Assembly: GCF_963681195.1 (NCBI RefSeq) | Contig: NZ_OY808998.1 | Location: forward strand, 806,001-870,000 | Reading direction: 5' to 3' | Length of the DNA stretch: 64,000 bases | From: Vibrio sp. 16 | Lineage (GTDB): Bacteria > Pseudomonadota > Gammaproteobacteria > Enterobacterales > Vibrionaceae | Part shown: piece after piece, positions 26,506-34,893 of the stretch | Position numbering within the stretch: the first letter of the stretch is position 1 | How the letters are laid out: every line of letters starts with the position of its first letter | Notes under the pieces: model-generated | Databases searched by the model: none | What the model was told of the DNA's origin: nothing | What the model saw: the letters and a program-made list of their open reading frames with translations, nothing else | Program-made: the position numbers and the translations under genes

Positions 26506-26922
26506 ATGTCTTACGCTGAGACTAGCTGTCTATGTGGTTCTGTAAAAATCACAGCAGAAAACATCAACCCTAACTTTACAGTTTGTCATTGTCAGTCATG
26601 TCGGACTTGGGGTGGGGCTCCATTTTTCGCAGTTAAATGTGGGACACAAGTGAAAATCGAGGGCGAAAACAAAGTTAAAATGTACAAGTCATCCTCTTGG
26701 GCTTCTCGTGGTTTTTGCGCAGAGTGTGGTACTCATTTGTTTTACAAGTTCAAAGAAACTGGTGAATACAATATGCCTGTAGGCTTATTTCCAAACTTGG
26801 AAGGTTTGAAAATGGACATGCAGTACTTTAGCGACATGCGTCCAAGTTACTACTGCTTTTCCAACGAAACTAAGGAAATGACGACAGCAGAAATCATGGC
26901 TTACTTTGCGGACAAGGTTTAA
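26506..26922 (+). CDS. GFA/CENP-V-family protein (cassette gene)
   Basis: A 138-residue protein with the zinc pattern of glutathione-dependent formaldehyde-activating enzymes: CLCGSVK near the N terminus, CHCQSCR at about residues 27-33, and CAECGTH near 72. Seven cysteines are placed as in the family. Members are annotated as Gfa-like, but most are not shown to act on formaldehyde. Perfect AGGAG precedes the ATG. It lies just after the attC-like repeat, so it is probably the next cassette in a small array; the following ATAACAAAGCG has the form of an attC left end. Confidence 0.88.
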   Translation: MSYAETSCLCGSVKITAENINPNFTVCHCQSCRTWGGAPFFAVKCGTQVKIEGENKVKMYKSSSWASRGFCAECGTHLFYKFKETGEYNMPVGLFPNLEGLKMDMQYFSDMRPSYYCFSNETKEMTTAEIMAYFADKV

Positions 26923-26962
26923 CCAAACATATAACAAAGCGTTGCGTATAAGGAGAAGTTAA

Positions 26963-27334
26963 GTGGTAGAAAGGATGACTTACGACGGGTTACCTCAAAT
27001 CGCAGGGCCGTATGTTCATGCAGCAAAGCACAACAAAACACTTTACGTCTCTGGGCTCACCGCTTATGGAACAGGTGCTCAAGTGTCTGGTTTAATAGAG
27101 CAGACTCAAGAGATTCTCGGACAACTCTCAGAAATCCTTAAGGTAGAAAAACGCTCAAAAAGTGATTTAATCAAACTCACTATTTTTGTTCGCGACATGT
27201 CTATGTTAGGTAGCATCCGAGAGCTTCTATTTGATTTCTATGACGGTCACTTGCCCGCATGTTCTCTGGTAGAGGTTTCAAAACTTATTCATCCGGATTT
27301 GCAGATAGAAATCGAGGCTATCATAGGACTGTAA
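26963..27334 (+). CDS. Rid-family protein lacking the catalytic arginine (cassette gene)
   Basis: A 123-residue YjgF/RidA-fold protein (LYVSGLTAYG, QEILGQLSEIL, DLIKLTIFVRDM). The start is GTG 26963 with AAGGAG seven bases before; ATG 26975 has no such signal. In imine deaminases of the RidA type a conserved Arg lies in a PAR motif near residue 105; here the motif is PACSLVEV, so Arg is replaced by Cys. Enamine/imine deaminase activity is therefore doubtful. A 10-base direct repeat TTGCGTATAA occurs on each side of the gene (26942 and 27377), which may be remnants of cassette boundaries. Confidence 0.85.
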   Translation: MVERMTYDGLPQIAGPYVHAAKHNKTLYVSGLTAYGTGAQVSGLIEQTQEILGQLSEILKVEKRSKSDLIKLTIFVRDMSMLGSIRELLFDFYDGHLPACSLVEVSKLIHPDLQIEIEAIIGL

Positions 27335-27398
27335 GCGGAGTGAGGTGCGACGACACGCATCATAGCAAGTATCACTTTGCGTATAACCACTAAAACGA

Positions 27399-27431
27399 AA
27401 AGAGGGCTGACAATCACTGTCAGCCCTCTTT
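27399..27431. terminator. Bidirectional terminator
   Basis: Fourteen-bp perfect stem AAAGAGGGCTGACA / TGTCAGCCCTCTTT (27399-27412, 27418-27431), between the convergent Rid-family and ferredoxin genes. Confidence 0.93.
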
Positions 27432-27462
27432 GTGTATCTCGTTATGTGCAGAATGGTGCTCG

Positions 27463-27786
27463 TTACTTCTCAAGCATGCCTAACTTATCAGGCACGCCAT
27501 TCCATTTTTCTGCTTCATCCATTGCTGGTTTGACTTCGGTTTGTACTGGCCAAAGCTCCGCTAACTCTGCATTGAGTTCTACGTAGATTTTTTGGTCCTC
27601 TGGCACTTCATCTTCTTGGAAGATCGCGTGCGCGTCACACTCGTCAACACAAAGACCGCAATCAATACACTCGATTGGATTGATGACCATAAAGTTTGGC
27701 CCTTCATGGAATGCATCTGCCGGACATACAGCGACACAGTCAGTGTATTTACATTGGATACAGTTATCGGTTACGACAAACGCCAT
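27463..27786 (-). CDS. fdxA: Seven-iron ferredoxin FdxA
   Basis: The 107-residue length and cysteine pattern fit the FdxA/Azotobacter FdI type: Cys9, Cys12, Cys17 and Cys21 ([16 protein letters not shown]) and Cys40, Cys43, Cys46, Cys50 ([12 protein letters not shown]), holding one [3Fe-4S] and one [4Fe-4S] cluster. It is a small soluble electron carrier. ATG 27786 is preferred since homologues start MAFVVT. Its partner enzyme cannot be deduced; the FAD oxidoreductase next to it is divergent. Confidence 0.94.
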   Translation of the reverse strand: MAFVVTDNCIQCKYTDCVAVCPADAFHEGPNFMVINPIECIDCGLCVDECDAHAIFQEDEVPEDQKIYVELNAELAELWPVQTEVKPAMDEAEKWNGVPDKLGMLEK

Positions 27787-27966
27787 GATGGGTCTCTTAT
27801 CTTTAGTCAAAATTAAGGAATGGGATAATACTCATCCCCTGCCAAAATTCAATATGTTTGATTTAGTATGACAGACAAATCAATTTCTCGTAAAATGCGC
27901 GCCATTGTGAGCTGACCGCCTCTCAAGCGGTTTTGGCTAAGACACCTATCTATACGAGACATCTAC

Positions 27967-29583
27967 ATGATACGTTTAAACGAAATCAAACTTCCTCTTG
28001 ATCATGAGGAAGAGGCGCTGACTGCTGCCATCACCAAGAAACTTGGTATCTCTGAAGACCAAGTCATCTCTTACAATGTTTTCCGTCGTGGTTACGATGC
28101 TCGTAAGAAAGCCAATATTCTCCTTATCTACACGCTAGATGTGATCGTTGAAAACGAAGCTGCATTGTTAGAGCAGTTCGTGAGCGACCCGCACGTGAAA
28201 GAAACGCCAGATATGGAGTACAAGTTCGTCGCGAAAGCGCCTGAAAATCTCACAGAGCGTCCGGTCGTGATTGGCTTTGGTCCGTGTGGTTTGTTTGCTG
28301 CGCTGATTCTTGCTCAAGCAGGCTTTAAACCTATTGTGGTTGAGCGCGGTAAAGAGGTGCGTGAGCGTACGAAAGATACCTTCGGCTTCTGGCGTAAGCG
28401 CACACTCAACACGGAATCAAACGTTCAGTTTGGTGAAGGTGGTGCAGGTACGTTCTCTGACGGTAAGCTTTACAGCCAAGTCAAAGATCCAAATTTCTAC
28501 GGCCGCAAAGTGATCACTGAGTTTGTTGAAGCAGGCGCACCAGAAGAAATTCTCTACGTAAGTAAGCCGCACATCGGTACGTTCAAACTGGTTACGATGA
28601 TCGAGAAAATGCGCGCGAAAATCATCGAACTGGGTGGTGAAATCCGCTTTAGCACTCGCGTCGATGATATCCATATGGATGGCGATCAAATCACTGGTTT
28701 AACGCTGTCTAACGGCGAAGAGATCAAGTCTCGTTACGTGGTACTTGCGGTTGGCCACAGTGCGCGTGATACGTTTGAAATGCTCCACGATCGCGGCGTG
28801 TACATGGAAGCAAAACCTTTCTCGGTTGGCTTCCGTATCGAACACAAACAGGCGATGATCGATGAAGCGCGTTTCGGACCAAATGCGGGTAACCCAATCT
28901 TAGGCGCGGCAGACTACAAATTGGTTCACCACTGTAAGAATGGTCGCACGGTTTACAGCTTCTGTATGTGCCCAGGTGGTACGGTAGTGGCGGCGACGTC
29001 TGAAGAAAACCGTGTGGTAACAAACGGCATGAGCCAATACTCTCGCTCAGAGCGTAACGCCAACGCGGCTATCGTGGTGGGTATCGACCCAGAGCGTGAC
29101 TACCCAGAGCATCCACTCGCAGGTATCGAGTTGCAGCGTAAACTTGAGTCAGGTGCCTATGTGCTAGGCGGCGAAACGTACGATGCGCCAGCGCAGAAAG
29201 TGGGTGACTTCCTGAAAGGTCGCGATCCAAGTGAGTTAGGTGATGTGCAACCGTCTTTCACGCCGGGTATCCACCTAACGGACATCTCGAAAGCGCTACC
29301 GGATTTTGCAATCGAAGCGATTCGTGAAGCGATTCCTGCGTTCGATAAAAAGATCAAAGGCTTCGCGAGTGCCGATGCTTTGCTAACGGGGGTTGAGACT
29401 CGTACGTCTTCTCCTGTGTGCATCAAGCGCGGTAAAGACTTTCAGAGTGTTAACCTGAAAGGCTTCTACCCTGCAGGTGAAGGTGCAGGTTACGCTGGTG
29501 GGATTTTGTCTGCGGGTATCGATGGCATTAAGGTGGCAGAAGCGCTATCTAAAGCTATGGTCGAAGACGCGGCAAGCGCATAA
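27967..29583 (+). CDS. FAD-dependent dehydrogenase (COG2509-type)
   Basis: A 538-residue flavoprotein. The dinucleotide fold GFGPCGLFAALILAQAG (about residue 102) binds FAD and is preceded by about 95 residues of family-specific N-terminal domain. Further conserved pieces are NVQFGEGGAGTFSDGKL, AVGHSARDT, CPGGTVVAATSE and the C-terminal FAD-binding YPAGEGAGYAGGI. The family is widespread but has no established substrate. The gene is monocistronic: a promoter gap of 156 bases in front and a terminator behind. Confidence 0.88.
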   Translation: MIRLNEIKLPLDHEEEALTAAITKKLGISEDQVISYNVFRRGYDARKKANILLIYTLDVIVENEAALLEQFVSDPHVKETPDMEYKFVAKAPENLTERPVVIGFGPCGLFAALILAQAGFKPIVVERGKEVRERTKDTFGFWRKRTLNTESNVQFGEGGAGTFSDGKLYSQVKDPNFYGRKVITEFVEAGAPEEILYVSKPHIGTFKLVTMIEKMRAKIIELGGEIRFSTRVDDIHMDGDQITGLTLSNGEEIKSRYVVLAVGHSARDTFEMLHDRGVYMEAKPFSVGFRIEHKQAMIDEARFGPNAGNPILGAADYKLVHHCKNGRTVYSFCMCPGGTVVAATSEENRVVTNGMSQYSRSERNANAAIVVGIDPERDYPEHPLAGIELQRKLESGAYVLGGETYDAPAQKVGDFLKGRDPSELGDVQPSFTPGIHLTDISKALPDFAIEAIREAIPAFDKKIKGFASADALLTGVETRTSSPVCIKRGKDFQSVNLKGFYPAGEGAGYAGGILSAGIDGIKVAEALSKAMVEDAASA

Positions 29584-29600
29584 AGCGAACAGTGTTGAAG

Positions 29601-29632
29601 AAAGGCTGCTAAGGAAACTTAGCAGCCTTTTG
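29601..29632 (+). terminator. Rho-independent terminator with GAAA loop
   Basis: Thirteen-bp perfect stem AAAGGCTGCTAAG / CTTAGCAGCCTTT (29601-29613, 29618-29630) with GNRA-type loop. Confidence 0.93.
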
Positions 29633-29685
29633 TTTATTAGAGCGGTGTATCTGAGAATTTCTATTATTGGCAGATGCCCCTTTGA

Positions 29686-31104
29686 TTAGCCTGCCATTGA
29701 CACGCCAAGCGAGAGCACAACGCTATTGAGGACGACAAAGAAAGCCACCAGAGGCGCTATGAATTTGAGCCAAGTAATGTAAGGAATTCGAGCAATCGCC
29801 AAACCGCCCATCAAGACTCCATAGGTCGGGGTGATAAACAGAATCGTACCAATACCGCTCATAAACGCAGTCACGACAAGCTCTCGGCCTGTGTTGGCAA
29901 AATCACTCAGTGGCGCCAAGATTGGCATGCTCATGACGGCAAGACCAGACGTTGATGGGACAATAAACGACAGCATCATTTCAATCACGTAAACGGTATT
30001 GATAAAGAGCACCGAGCTTTTACCTGCAACTAAACCTTCTGCATAGTGAAGAATGGTATCGGTAATGTTGCCCGCTTCCATGACCACAACGATACCGCGA
30101 GCCACGCCAACAATCAGCGCAACGCCAATCAAATCGGCAGCCCCAGCAACGAAAGCGTTGATCAGCTTTTCTTCGCCTAAACGGCCCACAATGCCACACA
30201 GAATACCCATAAAGATAAACAGGGTCGCCATTTCTGCCATCCACCAACCGAGCGCGGAGACGCCATAAATCATGATGGCAAAGGTGAGAATGAATAGAAC
30301 CAATACCCCCTTCTGCGAACCTGTGAGTTCTGGCAATTGCGCGCTTGGATCTTTGTCACCAAGAAAGTGTTTTTCGTTCTCTTTGCGCAGGTTGGCAAGC
30401 AAAGAAAGCTCTGGGTTGTTTTGAACTTTCTTGGCATACCGCATCACGTAAGCGATTGAAACGACTAAAGCAATGGCGAGAATGGCAAATCTGAGCTCGA
30501 TGCCACTAATGAAATCGACGCTCGCTGCGTTAGAGGCAATCACAGTGCCAAACGGGTTAATGGTTGAACCTAATGTCCCGACCCCTGTACCCACGAAGAT
30601 AACGGCGACGGCGACCATAGGATCAAAGCGAGCAGTCATAAAAATCGGAATCAACAAACCGTAAAACGCGAGGGATTCTTCTGCCATGCCATATGAGGTT
30701 CCACCCAATGCAAACAGCACCATCAAGATGGGAATCATATAAATCTCTCTGCCCTTTAAACGCACCATAATCCGTGCGATACCCGTGTCAATCGCGCCTG
30801 TTTGCGTGACGATGCCAAGAAAGCCTCCCACCATAAGCACAAATAGGCTCACATCGATTGCGCCAATCAGCCCAGATGCGGGGTCATAGAAACCAGAAAT
30901 CGGTGCCATTAGCGTGTCAAAGAAACCTTGTGGCGAAGACTCAATCACATGATAAGAACCGGGAACTGGGACTTCTCTGCCTAAGTTCTCATTCATCTCT
31001 CGGGTATATTTTCCTGCAGGCAATAAGTAAGTGAGGGTGGCGAAAAAGGCGATCAACAGGAAAAGAATGGTAAAGGTGTTGGGAAATTTCTTTATTTTGA
31101 ACAT
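29686..31104 (-). CDS. YfcC-family membrane transporter
   Basis: A 472-residue polytopic protein of the YfcC/DcuC-like group: basic N terminus and first helix (TFTILFLLIAFFATLTYLLPAG), SGLIGAIDVSLFVLMVGGFLGIV, GTSYGMAEE, TLGSTINPFGT and FIVPSTSGLAVMSMP. About 12-13 helices are expected. Related proteins carry basic amino acids, peptides or dicarboxylates; the direct neighbour is an ornithine/alanine-racemase-like enzyme, so an amino acid is the best guess. AAGGAC precedes the ATG. The 46-base gap to the racemase gene suggests co-transcription racemase then transporter. Confidence 0.87.
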   Translation of the reverse strand: MFKIKKFPNTFTILFLLIAFFATLTYLLPAGKYTREMNENLGREVPVPGSYHVIESSPQGFFDTLMAPISGFYDPASGLIGAIDVSLFVLMVGGFLGIVTQTGAIDTGIARIMVRLKGREIYMIPILMVLFALGGTSYGMAEESLAFYGLLIPIFMTARFDPMVAVAVIFVGTGVGTLGSTINPFGTVIASNAASVDFISGIELRFAILAIALVVSIAYVMRYAKKVQNNPELSLLANLRKENEKHFLGDKDPSAQLPELTGSQKGVLVLFILTFAIMIYGVSALGWWMAEMATLFIFMGILCGIVGRLGEEKLINAFVAGAADLIGVALIVGVARGIVVVMEAGNITDTILHYAEGLVAGKSSVLFINTVYVIEMMLSFIVPSTSGLAVMSMPILAPLSDFANTGRELVVTAFMSGIGTILFITPTYGVLMGGLAIARIPYITWLKFIAPLVAFFVVLNSVVLSLGVSMAG

Positions 31105-31150
31105 AGTGGGTCCTTAACGAGTGTTTGTACTCGCACTGCTCAATGAAGTT

Positions 31151-32215
31151 CTAGAGAAAACGCTTGGTGATGTATTCGGAAGTCATGCACTGCAATACGC
31201 CGCCGTATGAGAGCTCAAACTCAATGAGGCTGCCCACGTGGTAAGGCATATCGCTGTCGTTGATGTCGAGAATAAGGTGATCGCTACTGCCGCCAATCAC
31301 AATGATGTTCCTATCTTTTGGGGTCATTTGGCTAATATCGATATCTTGCTTGCCGATGGCACAAATCGCGCGTTTGCGAAGACCGCGATCTGTGAAGGTA
31401 GGCTTATGACCAAAAGCATCTAGTGCAGTTGATTCGGCAGGTACGGAAGGTTTCACTTTGATTTCGACAATCTCAGCCGTTAAATCAAAGGTGTCTTGGC
31501 GAGTGTTGGGCACAGGGTCGTCATTTAATCCGATGCCCATAAGCACAGAAGCGCCAAGTCTTAGCTGGTTGATGCCTTTGGGGAGTTCACCGCGCAGCAT
31601 TAAAGGTAGCCCTGCAGAGCTTGCTCCTGAGAGATAACTCAACCTAATGTTGTGTTCTGTTTCGATCTGCTGCGCCAGTGCAATCAACTGGGTTTGGTTG
31701 TCTATTGAAGGTTCAACACCACCATAGCAGGCGAGGTTAGTGCCAAGGCCAACTAATTGAAGCCCTTCAAGTTTCATAACTTCTCTCGCCAGCTGTAAAG
31801 TTTCCTCTTGGTAGAACGAACCTTCACGAAGGTCTCCCATGTCATGCATGATAATGACTTGATGGATCTTGTGCTGTTTGACCGCTTCGATCGCCAGTGC
31901 TTGAAGAGTTTCTAGCTCTGAGTTGAGAGAGATATCCGCGTATTGCACTACTTCTCTTGCTTGGCTAATGGCTGGAATTCTCAGCAGCATGGTTTCACCA
32001 TCAAGGTGACGAAGTTTTTTCAGGTTTTGAATTCTAGAGTCGGCGAGAATGCCAATGCCTCCGGCGAGGATCGCTTCTCCCACTTCCGGATAGGCACAGG
32101 CGAGTTTGGTAACGCCTGCGGGTTTAACGCCAAAGCGTTCGCACGCGCTAACCAGATTGTGTGCATTGTGGGTGATCGTATCCAAATGAATATTAATGCA
32201 TGGGTAATGTTCCAT
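31151..32215 (-). CDS. PLP-dependent alanine/ornithine racemase-family enzyme
   Basis: A 354-residue fold-III PLP enzyme. The PLP lysine is Lys37 in AGVTKLACA; other family pieces are LADSRIQNLKK, LSGASSAGLPL and RLGASVLMGI. This is the COG3457 branch (YhfX and ornithine racemase Orr), which is shorter in the C-terminal part than classical alanine racemase. It probably racemises an amino acid taken up by the adjacent YfcC-type transporter. An upstream LysR gene on the same strand may control both. The precise substrate is not visible. Confidence 0.87.
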   Translation of the reverse strand: MEHYPCINIHLDTITHNAHNLVSACERFGVKPAGVTKLACAYPEVGEAILAGGIGILADSRIQNLKKLRHLDGETMLLRIPAISQAREVVQYADISLNSELETLQALAIEAVKQHKIHQVIIMHDMGDLREGSFYQEETLQLAREVMKLEGLQLVGLGTNLACYGGVEPSIDNQTQLIALAQQIETEHNIRLSYLSGASSAGLPLMLRGELPKGINQLRLGASVLMGIGLNDDPVPNTRQDTFDLTAEIVEIKVKPSVPAESTALDAFGHKPTFTDRGLRKRAICAIGKQDIDISQMTPKDRNIIVIGGSSDHLILDINDSDMPYHVGSLIEFELSYGGVLQCMTSEYITKRFL

Positions 32216-32395
32216 ATAAATACCTATGTCGAATAGTGATATTTATATGCATTTGGCGCTTTTTGATGGGTAAGATAAATAACGGGTTATTTATAGATAC
32301 TTTGCCAGTTTTCGATGTTAGATATTATGCGCATATTTGTTGGCAAAGCCGATGGATGTGCTTTGCCATCAAAGATACACAATGGCTGATGAGGC

Positions 32396-33352
32396 TTAGC
32401 TTTTGGCGATGTTTGTTGAGTTCAAAACAGGGCTTTCGGCACGCGGGTTGTGTTCTAATGAATGAACAGCAGCAATTTTATTCATCAACTCCGTGGCCGC
32501 GAGAGAGCGTTCCTGTGAGTCCAACGTTGTCAGGTGAAACGATGCGAGATACTCCAACGATGGCGCGTTGATCTTGACCATTTTTCCCCGGAGTTCCCAT
32601 ATTTCGGCATAGTGATCGGGTAAGTAGCCGACAAAAGTACCAGAGAGAATCAAATGCGCGGTGGCTTCCATGTTGGTGCTACTCGCTAGGTGGGATAGGT
32701 TTTTTGTGTCACTGAACGGCGTAATCTTGTGCGGCAAGCCGCGATCGACGATGGGAAATCGAATCAAGTCTTGGGTCGTGATTTCATGCTTTAGGTTCAA
32801 GATAGGGTGATCGGGCGTACAATATAGGCACTGTTTCTCGTTGAACAACAGGTGGTAGTTGAGTCCATCTTTTTGCACTTCCGACGAAGTGACACCCAAG
32901 TCAATTTCTCCTTCAAGCAGTTTCATTTCTATCTTGTAGGAATCCCAAATATCAGTGTCGAGGGTGACTTTCGGGTGATCGTGACAAAAACTGCCAATCG
33001 CATGCTGAATGCGACATTTTGGGTTGGTGGCAAGGTTGTCGGTAAGCGCCAATTTAACGTGCCCATGAGAAATCTTGCGAATGTCATCAAGCTGATTCTC
33101 AAAGCAATGAATATTGTCGAACAGTTGCTTGCTAAGTTGGTACACCTTCAAACCATCGGGCGTGAGCCGAAATCCTCGACGTCCTCGTTGGCACAGCGTC
33201 ATCCCCAAGCGGGTCTCCAAATCATTCATTCTTGTACTGATTGTAGACTGATGCATGTTGAGTTTGAATTGCGCTGCGGAAAAGCCGCCGGAGTCGGCGA
33301 TGGTAAGAAATAGGTGGAGCAGCTTTAAGTCAAAGTCATTTATTTTGCGCAT
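32396..33352 (-). CDS. LysR-family regulator of the racemase/transporter genes
   Basis: A 318-residue LysR protein: N-terminal helix-turn-helix (FSAAQFKLNMHQSTISTRMNDLE) and effector domain from about residue 95 (GHVKLALTDNLA). The C terminus is about 15 residues longer than usual (PRAESPVLNSTNIAKS). GAGGCGAT precedes the ATG. It is upstream of and co-directional with the racemase and YfcC genes, with a 180-base gap that can hold their promoter. Confidence 0.88.
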   Translation of the reverse strand: MRKINDFDLKLLHLFLTIADSGGFSAAQFKLNMHQSTISTRMNDLETRLGMTLCQRGRRGFRLTPDGLKVYQLSKQLFDNIHCFENQLDDIRKISHGHVKLALTDNLATNPKCRIQHAIGSFCHDHPKVTLDTDIWDSYKIEMKLLEGEIDLGVTSSEVQKDGLNYHLLFNEKQCLYCTPDHPILNLKHEITTQDLIRFPIVDRGLPHKITPFSDTKNLSHLASSTNMEATAHLILSGTFVGYLPDHYAEIWELRGKMVKINAPSLEYLASFHLTTLDSQERSLAATELMNKIAAVHSLEHNPRAESPVLNSTNIAKS

Positions 33353-33544
33353 ATCGCCTCAGATCTTGCTAGGAACTCTTTGCTGGGATGGTAAAAGAAA
33401 ACCGAACGATGATCTGAGAGATGCCGCACTGACTGGACTTTAACATTATGAATAAAAAGATATTTTTATTCAGGCTAGTCTCCGTTTAGACCAACCTGAG
33501 CCTTACTTTAGTTTGCGCGGTGTCGTTTTGCGGTGACGCTTGTG

Positions 33545-33889
33545 TTATTCAAAGCTCCAAGAGAATCCAACCCCGTAGCTCCCGTAAGGATCGCTGTGGT
33601 AGTAAGTCTTCACATTGCTATCGCCCAAATCATACTCTGTCACGTAACAATCTGTGCTGCCATGGCCTGCTGACATGCCACTGCCACTGAATGGTCGGCT
33701 GGTGGAACCGTAGCAGTCGTGTCCAGCAAATCCTTGTTGGCCGGGTAGGCTAGATGGACTGTCGAGCTTGCTCATCGAGTCGATCAGGTAGTTATTGGCC
33801 TCGATGCTTCTTAACAACGCATCATCTGCCATTGCAGAGCAAGAGAACAAAATCATTAAGGTGCTCAAGGCGGAGTGTTTTAGTGACAT
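33545..33889 (-). CDS. Small secreted protein of unknown function
   Basis: A 114-residue product with a clear signal peptide (LKHSALSTLMILFSCSAMA, cleavage before DD). The mature part is rich in Gly, Ser, Tyr and Asp, with two cysteines (DCYGSTS and DCYVTEY) that could form one disulfide, and ends in an aromatic FSWSFE. GAGGTCC lies in front of the ATG. No family is recognised. It is divergent from the DUF2975 gene. Confidence 0.7.
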   Translation of the reverse strand: MSLKHSALSTLMILFSCSAMADDALLRSIEANNYLIDSMSKLDSPSSLPGQQGFAGHDCYGSTSRPFSGSGMSAGHGSTDCYVTEYDLGDSNVKTYYHSDPYGSYGVGFSWSFE

Positions 33890-34050
33890 AGGGACCTCAA
33901 ATAATCAATGGTTGAGCTAAATTTGATTTATAAGGTAAATGTTAGTGTCGATTAAATCAATAAAAAATTATCGTAAAACGATAAGTTTTTATTGTTTATT
34001 TATGATTTGGCCACTAATATACACATGAATTATTTGTTATGAGGCCTAGT

Positions 34051-34578
34051 ATGTCGCACCAATCCATTAGTACTTTTAGTCGTAAGTTGCTTATTTTGTT
34101 TTGGTTTTCTTTCTTTTTCGTCGCTGCACTTGATACCACTTTATGGTTTAGCGCCACCATGTTTAATGCGCAATGGTTTACCGCTAGCTTCCCTGTTGAG
34201 GTGGAGTTACCCTTGTCGGTCACTCGCTCATTGGTCGGGTATATCCCGAGTATGTTCTCTGCATTTTTGACAATGGCGATGCTGTGGCAGTTGATCGTGT
34301 TGTTCAGGCTCTACGAGCAAGGCCAGATTTTTGAGCAGAAAAATGCCTGCTGTTACAAGAAACTGAGTTACTTATTGATCGCAACTCCTTTTATTGGTGC
34401 GTTGAGTGACCTACTGCTTAGCCTCGCTTTATCGTACAATGGCGAGTCTTGGTACTTTTCGGTACAAGTCGATGACGTGGACATCACAATGATGGTAATC
34501 GGTCTTATTGTCCGTGTTATCGCGGTGGTAATGGAAAGAGCAGCAGAACTTCAAGAAGAAAGTGAGCTGACGATTTAA
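34051..34578 (+). CDS. DUF2975-family membrane protein
   Basis: A 175-residue protein with four membrane segments at about residues 11-32, 60-85, 100-122 and 140-160, with RLYEQGQIF between the second and third, a hallmark of the DUF2975 family. The start at 34051 is set by GAGG six bases upstream; ATG 34039 is less likely. A small Xre-type regulator follows 10 bases downstream. This pairing of DUF2975 with a YozG-type HTH is common in bacteria, but its function is not established. Confidence 0.87.
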   Translation: MSHQSISTFSRKLLILFWFSFFFVAALDTTLWFSATMFNAQWFTASFPVEVELPLSVTRSLVGYIPSMFSAFLTMAMLWQLIVLFRLYEQGQIFEQKNACCYKKLSYLLIATPFIGALSDLLLSLALSYNGESWYFSVQVDDVDITMMVIGLIVRVIAVVMERAAELQEESELTI

Positions 34579-34588
34579 CGGAACAAAT

Positions 34589-34816
34589 ATGGCGATTGTA
34601 ATCAATCTTGACGTAATGTTAGCCAAACGGAAAATGCGCTCAAATGAGTTAGCAAAACGGGTGGGCATTACCGAGCAAAACTTGTCGATACTGAAAAACG
34701 GGCGTGCGAAAGCGGTAAAGCTGGCGACGCTGGAAGCTATCTGCAAGCATCTCGATTGCCAACCCGGGGATATTTTGGAGTATGTGCCAAGCACTGAAGA
34801 GATAGAATCTCTCTAA
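34589..34816 (+). CDS. Xre/YozG-type HTH regulator
   Basis: A 75-residue protein that is almost only a Cro/C1-type helix-turn-helix: NLDVMLAKRKMRSNELAKRVGITEQNLSILKNGRAKAV, then LATLEAICKHLDCQPGDILEY. It belongs to the short YozG-like group. Ten bases separate it from the DUF2975 gene, so both are one transcript; it may repress this operon. A terminator follows. Confidence 0.9.
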   Translation: MAIVINLDVMLAKRKMRSNELAKRVGITEQNLSILKNGRAKAVKLATLEAICKHLDCQPGDILEYVPSTEEIESL

Positions 34817-34837
34817 TTGGTGATGATTCCATTGACA

Positions 34838-34875
34838 ACACAAGGCCAGAGTCTGACTCTGGCCTTGTGTTTTTT
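34838..34875 (+). terminator. Rho-independent terminator
   Basis: Fourteen-bp perfect stem ACACAAGGCCAGAG / CTCTGGCCTTGTGT (34838-34851, 34857-34870) plus a T6 run. It also lies before the stop of the convergent ABC-F gene. Confidence 0.93.
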
Positions 34876-34893
34876 GGGCTATACCATTTGGTG

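Noticed and set aside
34051..34816. Toxin-antitoxin system
   Set aside because: DUF2975 with YozG-type HTH is a known non-TA pairing; no toxin motif is present.
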